Origin: Cynocephalus volans | Taxonomy: Eukaryota > Chordata > Mammalia > Dermoptera > Cynocephalidae | Length of the DNA: 64,000 bases | Assembly: GCF_027409185.1 (NCBI RefSeq) | Contig: NC_084471.1 | Location: forward strand, 6,974,535 to 7,038,534 | Direction: 5' to 3' | Shown: positions 25,165-36,314 of the stretch, piece by piece | Layout of the letters: each line of letters starts with the position of its first letter | How positions within the stretch are numbered: the first letter of the stretch is position 1 | Position numbers and translations under genes: made by a program | Notes under the pieces: model-generated | Told to the model about the DNA's origin: nothing | The model's database searches: none | The model's input: the letters and a program-made list of their open reading frames with translations, nothing else

Positions 25165-26125
25165 CCAGATTCTCCAATCATTACCATTTGTTACATTTGC
25201 TTTCTCTCTCTCTCATGGATACAGACATAGATATATAGATAAATGGATACAGAGGTGAGATGAGTTTGTAGTTATTACTTGGTATTTTACGTAAAGGAGA
25301 GCTTTGCCTTTTCCCCCATGTTTTCATTCATTTATCTATTTATATCAGTGTGGACCCATGGATTCTTACCTTATTCCATCAACTTTCTGTTATTAACATT
25401 ATTTGTTGTGATGCTCGAATTGTCTCAGGTTTAGCCAGTAAAACCCCTGCAAGCTGGCTCCAACCAAAGACTGACAGGTCCTCGTCATTTCTGAGCACTT
25501 CCCTACCTTCTGGCACTAGATGTTCCGGGCTCCTCTCGTGTTTCTCCTGCCCAGCCCTGCAACCAGTCATTTTCCCAAAGAGCTCTTTCTTTCCTGTGTG
25601 AAACGGTATTTAGAAACCTAGACCTGGGTGCTAGGTGGTGTGCTCACTCCTTTTGGGGTATTCGTACTTGTAGGCCTGTTCAGAGGACAGAGCTTCAAAA
25701 TATAAATAAAAATACATACAAATAATAGAAACACATCCCTACATCTTTTTCTATACCTATCAGTCAAAAACTGTGAGTTCATGCTGCAACATTCATTTCC
25801 AATTCAGGGTGCATGCTAGCCTTCTGTCTTTTTATATTTGTAACACACATCTCCTGCAGTAAGAATCCTGACTCCCATCATCCTTAAGATATTTTCTCTT
25901 GGCTCATTCCTACAAATCACAGAATATAGTTTTACTATTTTGCTAGAATTGCTGTCCCATACCATTGCAAAAAGTAGAGGTCAATATTTGCTTGCAGTAC
26001 CTTTGTTTTTAGCCTGCAGATATATAGTCGAAGTCTTGCATTCAGAAGCTACTTGGGTTAGTAACCCCTGCCCCCATTCAGTGTGGTTGCGTTATTAACT
26101 CGAAGTCCAGTTAGGTTCATTTGTT
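25165..26125 (-). repeat. Probable L1M 3' fragment
   Basis: CATTACCATTTGTTACATTT, GTGTGGACCCATGGATTCTT, AGAGGACAGAGCTTCAAAAT and AAAAGTAGAGGTCAATAT follow the order of a common antisense L1M 3' region. Confidence 0.55.
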
Positions 26126-26389
26126 TCTGATTGTATTGCACTTTAATTTTTTTTTTCCTGTAATGCTTTATGATTAAAAAAAAATTTTTTTTAGTGTATA
26201 AAGTGGTTCCAAGTCAAATTCAAACATGAAGGTAAACTCAAAAATGCCTTCTCCATGCCTTCTGTCTGTTCCCACCCATTCCTTATAAATACCAGTCTCT
26301 AGTTCCTGGCTCATTCTCTTCATGTCTCTTTTTCCAAAACAGGAAACCGAAAAAAAAAGCGGATACATGAATATCTTCTTATCCCCCCT

Positions 26390-26483
26390 CCTTTTTTGGC
26401 AGCCAGCTGGTACAGGGATTGAACCCTGGACCTTGGTGTTATCAGCACCAAGCTCCAGCCAATTGAGCTAACTGGCGAGCCCC
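26390..26483 (-). mobile_element. tRNA-Ile-derived SINE, monomer
   Basis: Reverse complement: GGCTCGCCAGTTAGCTCAAT, GGTGCTGATAACACCAAGG, then GGTTCAATCCCTGTACCAGC and a poly-A/G tail. It closely resembles the tRNA-Ile gene sequence. Confidence 0.85.
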
Positions 26484-26799
26484 TAATTTCATATAAAAAG
26501 GTAGCATCCTACATATACTGCTTTGCACTTGCCATTTGTCACTTAACCACAAATTCTCACTGTGCAGCTGGCCTGACTTACTGCACCTGTCTGGCCCCTG
26601 CCTCAGCCTCTCCATACTTGACCTTCCAGAAAGACTCTCTGAGGAGCATTGTTTTGCCCCAGTCCCACAGACAGACTCCCCAAGTAATAAAACCCCAAGC
26701 CCTCCAGTCTCCCCCCACTCCCGACTCCTTCAGCCTGGAGCATAGACTCCCCCACCCCTGCTCTTGCCCCCACCCCTTCTCTGCTCTCAGGGCAGAGTC

Positions 26800-26965
26800 C
26801 TAGCTCAGCCTCTTACTGGCTGGGCTCTCCTGGGTTCCTGGTTCATGGCTCAATTTCTCCATCTGTAAAATGGGGTTGATAATACTCTCTACCTCACAGC
26901 ACTATTGTGAAGATTAAATGAGACAACCTAGGAAAAGTGCTTAGCCCAGTGCCAGGTAGGAGGTA
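26800..26965 (+). repeat. MIR SINE
   Basis: CTCAATTTCTCCATCTGTAA, AATGGGGTTGATAATACTCT, then AGATTAAATGAGACAACC and CAGTGCCAGGTAGGAGG. Confidence 0.8.
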
Positions 26966-28189
26966 AATACTTGCCAAGGTGTGTCATTAACCTTCAGAGG
27001 CCCCTCATAAAGCCTCTCCTGACCCCCTAGCCCCCTGCCATGGAAGAGGCCTCCAGACACTCTGTACCCTCGAGCAGAGCTGTCTGAGTCCAGGAGGATC
27101 TGCCCCACTGCACTGCTCCCTGCCGTGCCGGGCATGGCGCAGGGAAGAGCCTGAGCATCACGTTAAAGACCAGCTGGCCTGGGGTCAAGTCCAGCTCTGC
27201 TGTTTCTTTCTAGCGGAGTCCCCAGCCCCCCTTCTTCCTACCCCTCAGAGGCACATCATGTGTTTCAGTTTATTCGTTGCCTCTTTCTCCCCTCTGTCTG
27301 CTTTCCACGCCTTCCACTTCCCATAAGCGCACCCTCTACTGTGTTTAACGAGTAATGCACAGTAATGTCTAGAGAGTGTTTTTTTTAAATGTGTGCATTG
27401 TTGGCAGCATGCAGTAGACCTCATTCTGCCTTTGCCTGTTACTTCGGAGGCTCTGGGATGCTCCCTGGAGTGCCCCATGGTCTTTCACTCAGCCATGCCC
27501 CTAGTGGGGATTGGCTGTGCCCACCGCCCCTGGCAATGCCACCATCTGCCTCCTCATCTGCACCACCCATGTGGATTTAAGCGAGAATTTCTTTGGGGTC
27601 CTTAATCTCACTCTTTGCCCCCATTTGATCTCCAGAACAGCTGCCCAGGTGACAGGATTGCGGGCAAGTGCCCTGGGAAGCATTTCCTGGCTGATCGAGT
27701 GCCTTAGCCTCTCTGCAGCTCAGTCTCCCCCAAAAGAGGGCGCAGTGGTCCGTCTCACACAGCTTTGTGAGGGCTACTGCAAAGAAGGCACAGTGAGGGC
27801 ACGGAGGCTGCGTGGCTACCTGGAACCTACTGTCCCCTGTGGTCAGCCTTGGCCCCCGGGGCAGGCAAGGGTGCCCACAGCGTGAGGGCACTTCTTGGAC
27901 ACACCTAGCACATACCTGGAGTGGAGTAGTGATCACAGCCCGGGAACATCATTGGCTGGGGTGGCGGGTGATGCAGCCCAGGGGCAGGACAGGTGGCACC
28001 AGGGCTGGGGGCGGGCTCTCAACATAGCACCACATCTGGGCTGCATCCCAGCCCAGCGTTGCATCCCAGCCTTATCCCGGCACCACCCTCAACCAAAGAG
28101 TGATCCTTCCCTGTCCGGCACCCATCCAGGCTCATCTGCCACCAATCCTCCTTCCCAGCCCTATTCCAATCCCTCCCCACCCTACTGCC
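26966..28189. other. Upstream flank of PNPLA5
   Basis: No CpG island and no convincing TATA element were found before the exon 1 ATG. A few C-rich runs (28030-28180) precede it. The 5' UTR and start site cannot be placed. Confidence 0.45.
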
Positions 28190-28378
28190 ATGGGCTTCTT
28201 GGAGGAGGAGGGCAGCTGGAGCCTGTGCTTCTCTGGTGCCGGCTTCCTGGGTCTCTACCATGTGGGCATGGCCCAATGCCTGCGCCAGCGTCCGCGCCTC
28301 CTCCAGGGCGCCCACCGCATCTACGGCTCCTCCTCTGGGGCGCTCAGTGCTGTTAGCATCATAAGCGCAAGTCCATTG
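28190..28378 (+). CDS. PNPLA5: PNPLA5 exon 1 (start codon, oxyanion hole, nucleophile serine)
   Basis: 189 nt, 63 codons, beginning MGFLEEEGSWSL. The start is chosen because it gives the PNPLA5 N-terminus immediately before the patatin core. Residues 15-21 (SGAGFLG) form the glycine-rich oxyanion loop. Residues 46-50 (GSSSG) are the G-X-S-X-G motif with Ser48 as expected nucleophile. The donor is GTGAGT at 28379. One alanine codon of human is missing after LRQR, an in-frame change. Near the end the sequence reads SIISASPL, where human reads roughly SIVCGKSVD. Shifting frame by one base restores K-S-I-D across the junction, so one base seems to have been lost around 28364-28369. The exon therefore ends in phase 0, while the downstream acceptor of exon 2 needs phase 1. 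Confidence 0.9.
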
Positions 28379-28494
28379 GTGAGTCCCAGATGGCAGAGGG
28401 CAGGGGACAGTGCGGAGAAGTGGGGGATACCCTAACCTGATTCTTGAGGAGAGGGGGGTGGGAGCCCCAAGAGAGCTTGTGCCTGACACTGTGT

Positions 28495-28670
28495 CCTGCC
28501 GTCTTTACACCCAGCACGTCCGCATTTAATCCTTAAGAGAACCCCAGGGCTGGAGACTATGTTCACTCCTATTTGTGGAGGAAGGATCTGGGGCTCAAAG
28601 CCAGAAAGACTTTCCCAGAGTCACTTGAGGACAGAAGGTGGATGGAGCATTTGAACCCAGAGCTGGGCAC
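28495..28670 (-). repeat. MIR SINE in PNPLA5 intron 1
   Basis: TTTAATCCTTAAGAGAACCC, GGGGCTCAAAGCCAGAAAGA and GAGCATTTGAACCCAGAGCT form a diverged minus-strand MIR. Confidence 0.65.
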
Positions 28671-28786
28671 ACAAATTCCGAGCCGGAGAGGAGAGGACCC
28701 TCCATTCCCACTGCACCCAGGAGGAAGTTCGGGCCTGGGCCTGAGAGGAGCCCCCAGCTGTCTGAGGACTCCCCTCCCCTGCCCAG

Positions 28787-29026
28787 CCTGCAGACTTCTG
28801 CTGCTCCCAAGTCCTGGGCGTGGTCAAGCAGGTGGAGCGGCTGAGCCTGGGCATCTTCCACCCGGCCTACGCACCTGTGGAGCACATCAGGCAGCAGCTG
28901 GCAGATCATCTCCCCGACAACATTCACATCCTGGCCTCCAAGCAGCTGGGCATCTCTCTGACCCACTGGCCTGATGGCAGCAATCTCATAGTCACGAGCT
29001 TCGCCACCTGCAAGGAGCTCATCCAG
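28787..29026 (+). CDS. PNPLA5: PNPLA5 exon 2 (patatin core)
   Basis: 80 codons if the acceptor AG at 28785-28786 is used, reading PADFCCSQVLGVVKQVERL. A second AG at 28792-28793 would start the exon at ACTTCTGC, which looks like the ancestral boundary but is out of frame with exon 1 here. The exon encodes FHPAYAPVEHIRQQL and the LASKQLGISLTHWPDGSN segment typical of PNPLA5. It ends CTC ATC CAG before donor GTGAGC, phase 0. The 28785 acceptor sits directly behind a pyrimidine run, so its use is plausible. The exon body has no stop. Confidence 0.88.
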
Positions 29027-29324
29027 GTGAGCAGGTGCTGGAACTCAGGGATGACGGCAGGTGGGTGGGCTCCCTCTAGTGCCAGAGTGACTTCCAGGTG
29101 CTTCCAAGGGGCAGACACGTGCAGGGGTGGGGGGAGGAGCTTGTGGCTCCTCAGTCTGTTTATAAAGAAGGAAACAGGTGCAGAGAGGGGCCCCCAGCTT
29201 GCTGTGGCGGTGCCCGTGGGCTGCACATGGAAGGGCCTGGCTGGGGAGGGGCACGGTCAGGGCCCCCACAGGGGCTGCTCTTCCCAGACGGTGCCTGCCC
29301 AGCCCCCACTCCACCTCATCCTCC

Positions 29325-29460
29325 AGGCGCTTGACAGTGAGCAAGCGTTTATTGAGCTGCTCTTATGTGCCAGTCATGCTTCCAGGCATCCCGACTGTAA
29401 AGAGGAATGGAACAGAGGAACATTCTTGCCTTCTTGGGACTTATGTTCTAAGGTGCGTGT
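29325..29460. repeat. L2-type LINE 3' end in PNPLA5 intron 2
   Basis: AGCAAGCGTTTATTGAGCTG, CTTATGTGCCAGTCATGCTT and CTTGGGACTTATGTTCTAAG match the conserved L2 3' region. Confidence 0.65.
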
Positions 29461-30484
29461 GGGTATAGATAATAAACACAGATAGATAATAAACTAGTAA
29501 TGAGTTAAGAAACCATCCAGCATTGAAATAAAGCAGAAGGGCATGACAGAGAACCACATGTTAGGGAAGAGGCCCCGTCCTTACCTGCCAGGTGCAGGCT
29601 GTGGGCACCGCGAGGGCTGAGTGGGGGCCCGGGAGCACCGCATGCATGGGGAGACGAGTCTCTACCCCGCAGGCCTCAGCTGGGGCGGGGAGGCCTGTGC
29701 TTCCCATGCTCACCCTTCCTATCAGGGTCTTTGTCTTCCCCCAGGCTGGGGTTTCCAATACAGAGCCTGCTTCATCCTGGTGCCTCTGGCTCCCAGTGAG
29801 GTGACTGTCTCTGAGTCCATGCTAGTCACAATACAGGTGTTTGGCTATTAGCATGCAGGGAACGGGGCCAGCCCCTTGCTATGGGCTGATGTTCATGCAC
29901 TCCCAAGAAAACCAGCGGGGGATTTCCAAGTGAGTCCGAGAATCCTTGCCTGTATGGCACATAGCACAGGGCCTGCACACAGCAGGTGCTCAGTAAATGC
30001 TATTATTAGTCTGTGGGAACGAGGCTATCTCCTGCATCTCGATTTGGTCAGAGCCGGTACAGGCTCTGCATCTCCTGGAGAGGGCTGCAGGGACGTCTCC
30101 AGGTGTTCTGTGAGACAAGGTTCTACATTCAATGAACTTGGTAAGCTCTGGATCAGTGGCTCTCAACCAGGGGTGACTTTTATTTCTCCCACAGGATATC
30201 TGGCAATGTTGGAGACACTTTCGGTTGTCACAAGTGTGTGTGTGTGCGGGTCCCATCAGCAGAAAGAGGAGGGTGGGGGTCACCACAGGCCTGGGTTCAA
30301 ATCTCTGCTTAACCTCAGGAACTTGGCTGGACATGCTGCCTCCCTGGGCCTTGGCTCCCTCATCTGGACACAGGACCATGACCCTCCTTTGCAGGCTGTT
30401 CTGGGGATTAGAAACCTGGCCTAAGGGGGTTTTGAATACAAGGGGCATGAACAATTGTGTTCCTGCTGCCTCTTCTCTTCCCAG

Positions 30485-30551
30485 GCCTTGGTCTGCACCT
30501 TATTCTTTCCTTTCTGCTGTGGGATGATGCCCCCCCGCATTCAGAGGGGAG
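30485..30551 (+). CDS. PNPLA5: PNPLA5 exon 3, with a one-base insertion
   Basis: The acceptor TTCCCAG is followed by GCC TTG GTC TGC ACC, encoding ALVCT as in PNPLA5, then LFFPFCCGMM. The exon is 67 nt. A run of seven C at 30530-30536 precedes GCATTCAGAGGGGAG and donor GTAAGT. With six C the exon would be 66 nt and read PPAFRGE, matching the family pattern PPEFRGE and joining exon 4 in phase. With seven C the frame shifts into exon 4. The run is a homopolymer, so a sequencing error is possible. Confidence 0.88.
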
Positions 30552-30834
30552 GTAAGTGCGCTCTGGAGGTTCTGTGACCGAGCTGCTGCCCCGTGCTCTG
30601 GGCACCCTGGGTGCATACTCTTGAGAAGTGTGTAGGTGGAGGAAGCCAGCACTCCGTGAGCCCCGTCTGTGTGCCAGGCCTCCCCCTGCTCCTGAGGGTG
30701 CCCAGCAGCCGGGGCTGGAGTGGACCTAGTGACTTGGGGACAGCCAGAGTGTCACCCTCTGCAGCCTGTTCTCAGTGGCCTTGTGGGAGTAGGGCAGCAC
30801 TGCCTACCTGCCCACCCACCCACCCAAATTGCAG

Positions 30835-31044
30835 CGTTACATCAACGGGGGTCTGAGCAACACCATGCCCTTCTTGGAATCCCCCTCCACCATCACTGTG
30901 TCGCCCTTCCACGGGACTGCGGACATCTGTCTCCAGAGCGCCTCGGCCAGCCTGCATGAGCTGAACGCCTTCAACACCAGCTTCCAAATCTGCACCAAGT
31001 ACATCTTCCTGGTGCTCGAGACCCTCATATCCCCCAGCCCTGAG
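30835..31044 (+). CDS. PNPLA5: PNPLA5 exon 4 (active-site Asp replaced by Asn)
   Basis: 70 codons in the homologous frame, starting RYINGGLSNTMPFLE and continuing through STITVSPFHGTADIC to SPSPE before donor GTAGGT. The acceptor is AATTGCAG. In PNPLA proteins this block carries the catalytic Asp in a D-G-G or D-G-A motif (human PNPLA5 YIDGA, PNPLA3 YVDGG, as recalled). Here the codon at 30844-30846 is AAC, giving Asn. GAC to AAC in the context ATC-GAC is a CpG transition. Entered in the shifted frame from exon 3, translation meets TGA at 30957-30959. Confidence 0.9.
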
Positions 31045-31324
31045 GTAGGTCTGTTTCCTCAGAGGTGTTGGAGGCCCAGCCATCCTCAGGGACCTGTGAG
31101 TCAGACTTTGTGCCCACAAACTGCTTGTCCCCCAGCCCAGAGCAGTTATGATGTATATCCTGAGTCTAACAGCCAAGTCCTTGAATCCAGAGCCTGGGGC
31201 TCACGTTGGGTCCTTCCTGTCCCTTCCCTCCCTGAGCAGGTGTGGAGTTAGGACTGGCCCCATGTCACTGGAGCACACTAACACCAACTCTGCCAAGCTG
31301 GTGTTTGAGCCAGGCCTTGGCTTG

Positions 31325-31795
31325 TGCTTTCCTGGGCAGGCTCTCAGAGGAGGTCCCATTAGCATCTCCATTTCTCGGGGAGGACACTAAGGCTCAGAGT
31401 GGTTAGGGGACTTGTTCAAAGTCACCCACCCTGGAAGCAGCAGAGCCAGAAATACCAAGTGCAAAAACACAATGAACAATAAAACCACATTTCCTGCTTT
31501 TTGGCCCTCGGTATTTCTGGAAAATGAACAATTTGACAGTAAACAGTTTATCACTGTAACTCGTTCTTTCGCCCCAACCACGCCCTGGCTCTCCCCACCC
31601 CACATACCCGTCCTGTTTGTGCAGTGCTTTATAATTTATGAAACAAAGTTGTGTTCATTTACTCCGGTCCTCCCACACCCATGGGGTGTGCAGAAAACTC
31701 AGTCCCATCTTATAGACAGGGAAACTGAGGCTGTCCGAGAGGTGACACACAGCAAGTGGGGGAGGGGGTGGCAATCCTTCCTGAGCTTGTAGGTG
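31325..31795 (-). repeat. Two MIR SINEs in PNPLA5 intron 4
   Basis: Cores at about 31350-31450 (GACACTAAGGCTCAGAGTGG) and 31620-31790 (CATCTTATAGACAGGGAAAC, TGAGGCTGTCCGAGAGGTGA), both minus. Confidence 0.7.
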
Positions 31796-31843
31796 CCATT
31801 GCCCTGGGGTGGGGCTCTGATTGTTACAGGGCCCAAGTCCAGC

Positions 31844-32452
31844 TGCCTGCCCCAACTAAAAAACAAACAACTTCGAAAATCAAATGGTGAAAGTGGAAGT
31901 CAGCTTTTATTCAGGAACACCGGTGACTGGAGGAGAGGTGTTAGGCTGACCCGTCTCTCCAGTAAACCTGAAGGAGACTGGCCAGACTAAAGCCATCTCA
32001 ATGACTCAGATTTACTGAGGGGTTTTAAAGAGGAGGATGAGGGAGTGGAACATGGGAAATGAGAAGCAGGAGGGAAGGGACATGCAAGGGGCCAGGTGCA
32101 AGGTCAGGCCAAGGCTCCTTCTGTTTTCTGTTCCTGTCCTGGCTGTTATCTCAGAGTCCCGATCCAGGGTGGAATCGGAATAGCTTTATTAATGTCTTCT
32201 TTGGTTTCTCAGAGTCTGGATAGTACATGTCTTGTAGCGAGTTTGAAACTCCACGCTGACTGGAACACAACTTTACATTTATGTCAATAATGTCATCTGG
32301 CCCCATAACCAAGGTTCGAAATATCAAATAATCATGGGAATAGAAGAAACTCAGAGAAATGTATGCTGAGAAAAAAACTGTCTTTTTAAAATTTGCCTAC
32401 AGCCCAGGTGGTTTTAGATCCCAACATGGATTCAGTCCTGCTCACTCCAACA
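31844..32452 (-). mobile_element. ERV LTR, copy 2, in PNPLA5 intron 4
   Basis: 609 bp, TG...CA in plus reading (TGCCTGCCCCAACT to CACTCCAACA). Internal AGCTTTTATTCAGGAACAC is the reversed polyadenylation region, so the LTR points against PNPLA5. Long shared stretches with 57040-58255 (GGTGACTGGAGGAGAGGTGT, CCATAACCAAGGTTCGAAAT) show one family. No clear target duplication. Confidence 0.75.
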
Positions 32453-32913
32453 TGATCAGACAGGCAGGCGAGGGCTCCTGGGTTCCCCTGCCCATTGCAG
32501 GTCCTGGAAATGACATCAAAGAAGCAAAGGGAACCACCATCCATTGACCTACAAAGAGCAAGGCGAAGTCGCAGCCGTCTGGGCCAGGCCTTGTTATCCC
32601 ATTTTCCAAAGGAGGGAACTGAGCCTGAGAGGGGTGGGGCTGTGCAAGAGCACACAGCCAGGGTGTCACAGAGAAGGGAAGTGAACGGGGCTGCTGGCAG
32701 GATCAGCTCGAGCAGATCTGTTCTGCCTGCAGCCCTGTGGCCCTCCCTGCCCAGTGCTGGGGTCCCCCAGGGCCCCTGAGCCCCACTGAGAGGTCACTTG
32801 AGGAGTGTACGCTGGGCTGGGATTGCGTCCAGTAGACAAGTCTCTAGTATGTGACCACCAGCTCAAGGCTCAGGTCCAGGTTTTGCGCATCTCACCTCCC
32901 TGTGTGTTGGTAG

Positions 32914-32974
32914 GTAGTGGCCGACAGCTGCAGACAAGGCTACCTGGATGCCCTGAGGTTCCTGGAGAGACGTG
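32914..32974 (+). CDS. PNPLA5: PNPLA5 exon 5
   Basis: 61 nt reading VVADSCRQGYLDALRFLERR plus the first base of Gly, in phase with exon 4 (phase 0 in, phase 1 out). The acceptor is TTGGTAG and the donor GTAGGT. The D-A-x-R-F-L-E-x-x-G block is shared by PNPLA3 and PNPLA5. No lesion is seen. Confidence 0.9.
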
Positions 32975-33639
32975 GTAGGTGGCGGCCCCCCGGTGGCTGG
33001 GAATCATGCCCATGTGAGCACCAGGTGGACCCTGACTCTCGGGCCTTTGAGCTGTTAGGGACCTGAGCTCACTCAGTGTCTTCCTCAGCCTCTGCTCTGT
33101 GCTTGGCCTGAGCTGGATGCTGGGGACCCAGAGAAGACTCACACATGGGCCCTACTCTCAAGCTGCCCAAAGCCTGGTGCAGGGTGATGGTGACAGAGCC
33201 AGGGGGATGGGTGCAGTGATGGAGGGACACTCATTGCTCTGGGAGCCTAGAGGAGGCATGTGACCCAGCCCAGGGGTGCAGGGGGTGGGCAAGGAGGGCT
33301 TCCTGGAGGCAATGACAGATGAGCTGGGTTTGGACTGGTTATGAAGACTATGGCAAGGTTGAAGATGGAAAGGAAGAGGGCATTTGAGGCAGAGGGAAGG
33401 GCAGCAAGAGCAGAGGCCGAGGCTGGCACCCAGAGAGCACGCACCTCAGTATGGCAGGAGGTGTGCGTGCCTGCGCATGTGTTCACGGGGCCAGAGAGGT
33501 CTTATGCGCTGCAGTGCTGACATGTCATCCCACATTCTAAGTGCTGTTTGAAGTGGCAGAGTTGAGATTTGAACCCAGGCTGCCTGGCTCCAGAACTCAT
33601 GCCATCCACCCCTGCACTACAACCACAACCACACAGAAG

Positions 33640-34830
33640 CAGCAAGTATTTGCTGAGCAACTGATACATGCCCACACCTGGGCTTGAGTTTTATGTGTTT
33701 ATCTCATTTAATTCTCAGAACAACTGCATAAAGTGGGTCTTAACTTTCCCTCTTCACAGAGAAGGAAACTGAGGCAGAGGGGAGTTCGGTCACATAGCTT
33801 GCAGGTAGTGGAGTCAGAATTTGAACCCTGAACCATGTCTTTGGGGTTTGGGCTCTGATGAATCACTAGAAAGTAGACAGGAAGCAGAGCAGAGCAGGGC
33901 CGGGGAGTGCAGGGATGGGTCATCTGGGATAAGCCCTGGGTCCATCCCGCAGTATGCAGATCCCCAGAACTGGGTTTGGGCACTGAGGGGTGCAGACAGC
34001 ATGGAGAACCAGGGAGTCATTTTCACCTGGAGCCTCTAGTTGTGCTGACTTGTCAGTTCCTCTCCTGTCCCCTGACCTAGGACTCACCAAGGAACCAGTG
34101 CTGTGGACACTGGTGTCTAAGGAACCCTTAACCCCTGCTGACGGGCCCTGGGATGCTGGCCATGACAGAGGCCAGAAGGCAGACCTGTCTCTCAACTGGA
34201 AAGTGCCCAACGTGCTGGTCAAGGACGTGCCCAACTTTGAGCAGCTCTCGCCAGATCTGGAGGCTGGTACTGCCCCTTCCTGCACTTGCACACCTGCTGT
34301 TGCCCTGCACTCAGGGAACTGGGGTCAGGGGCCCTGCCCTGAAGGCACTCATGGTCTGGAAGAGGACAGGACTCATTTTTTGAGCACCTACTAAGCAGCA
34401 GTTGCTGAGGACTTTTCACAAGTTGTGTCACTCACTCCTCACCACAACCCAGGCCTGAGCGTTCTTCTGACCCCACTTCACTGGTGAGGAGGGGCCAAAG
34501 CTCAGAGAGGGGAAGGGACTCGCCAAGGTCTCAGAGCCTGCAATTGTGGGATTTAACCCAAGCCTGTGCTTGAGAAAGCCAGGGCTTTGCCCACTGCACA
34601 AGAAAGAGCAGGAGGTGCTGAGGGACATAGGAGAGGCACACATGGAAGGTTCTGGACTCCCCAGATGGAGATGGACTCATTTCACTCTCCCTACAATACT
34701 CTGAGTATGGTACAGTACTATTCCCATTGTACTGATGAGGAAACCATAGCACAAAGAGGTTAAGTGACAAGGTTACACAGCTAGCAAATGGCAGAACGAG
34801 GAGTTCTGTTCTGAACCATTTAGTCTGTTC
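33640..34830 (-). repeat. MIR SINEs around PNPLA5 exon 6
   Basis: Minus-strand cores at about 33640-33835 (CAGAGAAGGAAACTGAGGCA), 34385-34580 (CACTGGTGAGGAGGGGCCAA) and 34655-34830 (GTACTGATGAGGAAACCATA). Exon 6 itself (34081-34266) lies between them. Confidence 0.7.
34081..34266 (+). CDS. PNPLA5: PNPLA5 exon 6
   Basis: 186 nt, phase 1 at both ends. It reads GLTKEPVLWTLVSKEP, then DLSLNWKVPNVLVKDVPNFE and QLSPDLEA, closely matching human PNPLA5. The acceptor is CTGACCTAG and the donor GTACTG. The coding frame is open from end to end, with no indel relative to the family. Confidence 0.9.
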
Positions 34831-35514
34831 TGCTCCATGACCGAGCGTCACAATTGCCACAACAGGAAAGTATGGGGTCCCATAGGCACATGTAATGATG
34901 GTGGGGATGAGTTTGGACAGCATCTAACTAAGACTCAAAAGGAGATGTTGGCCACAAAAGAGAGGGGGTAGACAAGCATCTGAGCAGAGGGCATAGCATG
35001 TGCAGACGTCCCGGGATGGAAGAGGGAGCCCTGAGAGGTCCACTTGGTGGCAGCATAGTGGCTGAGGGACAGGGTAGCAGAGATGAGCTGGGGGAGGCCG
35101 GGAGGGTTATGCAGGTGGCCTCGAGAGCTGCAGGAGGAGAGAGGCGAGGAGTCACTGGGGGAGTGTTGTGGACCTAGCGGCGGGAGAGGCTGCGGAAGTG
35201 GGAGGCTGGGAGGAGTGGTGATGGCGGCAGAGGCCACAGCAGGGACAGTAGGGGTGGGGGAGGGGATGAGGAATAAGGAGGGTGCCTCTTTCCATGATGA
35301 AGACCACACAATGGCATGCAGAAATGGGCCTGGATCTGTGCTGAGCCCGAGGTCCAAGTTTGGGATTCTGGAGCCCTAGCTGTGTCCCTGCACCACACGG
35401 GGGACACCAGAGAGCTACCTCTGGGATGGGCAGTCTCCCCACCCCACCCTCCCTCCTCTCCCCCACCTCCATACCTTGCAGTCAGCTGGAAAGGGATTAT
35501 TTGTCCTGGCCCTT

Positions 35515-36140
35515 ACAGACATCCCTTAATCCTCACCTACCTGCCCAGGTGGAAGGTCCTGCCAATATCCCCATTTTACAGAGGACGGAACCTAGGCTTA
35601 GGGAAGGGAAAGGACTCGTCCTAGGACACACAGCAGGTGAACATGGAGTTGGGTCTTTGTCCTGTTCATCTGTGAACCCTCTGAAGCACTGTCTCTAGAC
35701 GGCACTGGCCAGAGTCGAGGTTGGTGGCCTGAGCTGTGGTCTGGAGGCTGGAATTTGACTGGCTCTGTCCCAGCCCAGAGGCTGGTCCTTTCCACTCTGG
35801 TCAGTTCAGTGAATACTGATCTTGGGAAATGGTTGCTGTGATCACAGCTGCTGTGGTTGTTAAGACCGATGTGTTACCATTATTGAGGGAGGTGGCAGGG
35901 GGGTACTTGTCCCATCCTAGGGGGGCAGGAGAGGTAGAAAGAGCTCAGGAGTCTGACAGGCCTAGTCTATCCTGGCCCTGCCACTTCCTAGAGATGGTCC
36001 TTAGGCGAGTCACTTCTCCACTCTGAACCTCAATCTCTTCATCCGTGAAAGGGGCACACCCTGCTCATCTCAGGGACAATGAGGAGAGAGCATGTCTGGA
36101 AGGCCGAGCTCTCCGCTGGCACGTGGTAGGGGCTCAGTCA
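35515..36140. repeat. Two MIR SINEs in PNPLA5 intron 6
   Basis: A minus copy at 35515-35680 (CCCCATTTTACAGAGGACGG) and a plus copy at 35930-36140 (CACTCTGAACCTCAATCTCT, TCATCCGTGAAAGGGGCACA). Confidence 0.7.
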
Positions 36141-36314
36141 GGGTGTTTCTTCCTCTGCAGAAGGTGTGGGGCACAGTCTGTGGACCAAGTGAGGCAGAGA
36201 GGGGCTCAGGCAGCCAGCACTCAGGGTGACACTGAGGGGCTAACTGGAAGGGTAGGTGGGGCTTTCCAGTGCACAGACTCAACAGGGCCAGGTGTGCTGT
36301 GACTTCTCTTGCAG

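Noticed and set aside
1-28000. Search for PNPLA3 exons, expected nearby by synteny
   Set aside because: No minus-strand block matching its known motifs (GASAG, YVDGG) was seen; the gene probably begins beyond the left edge.
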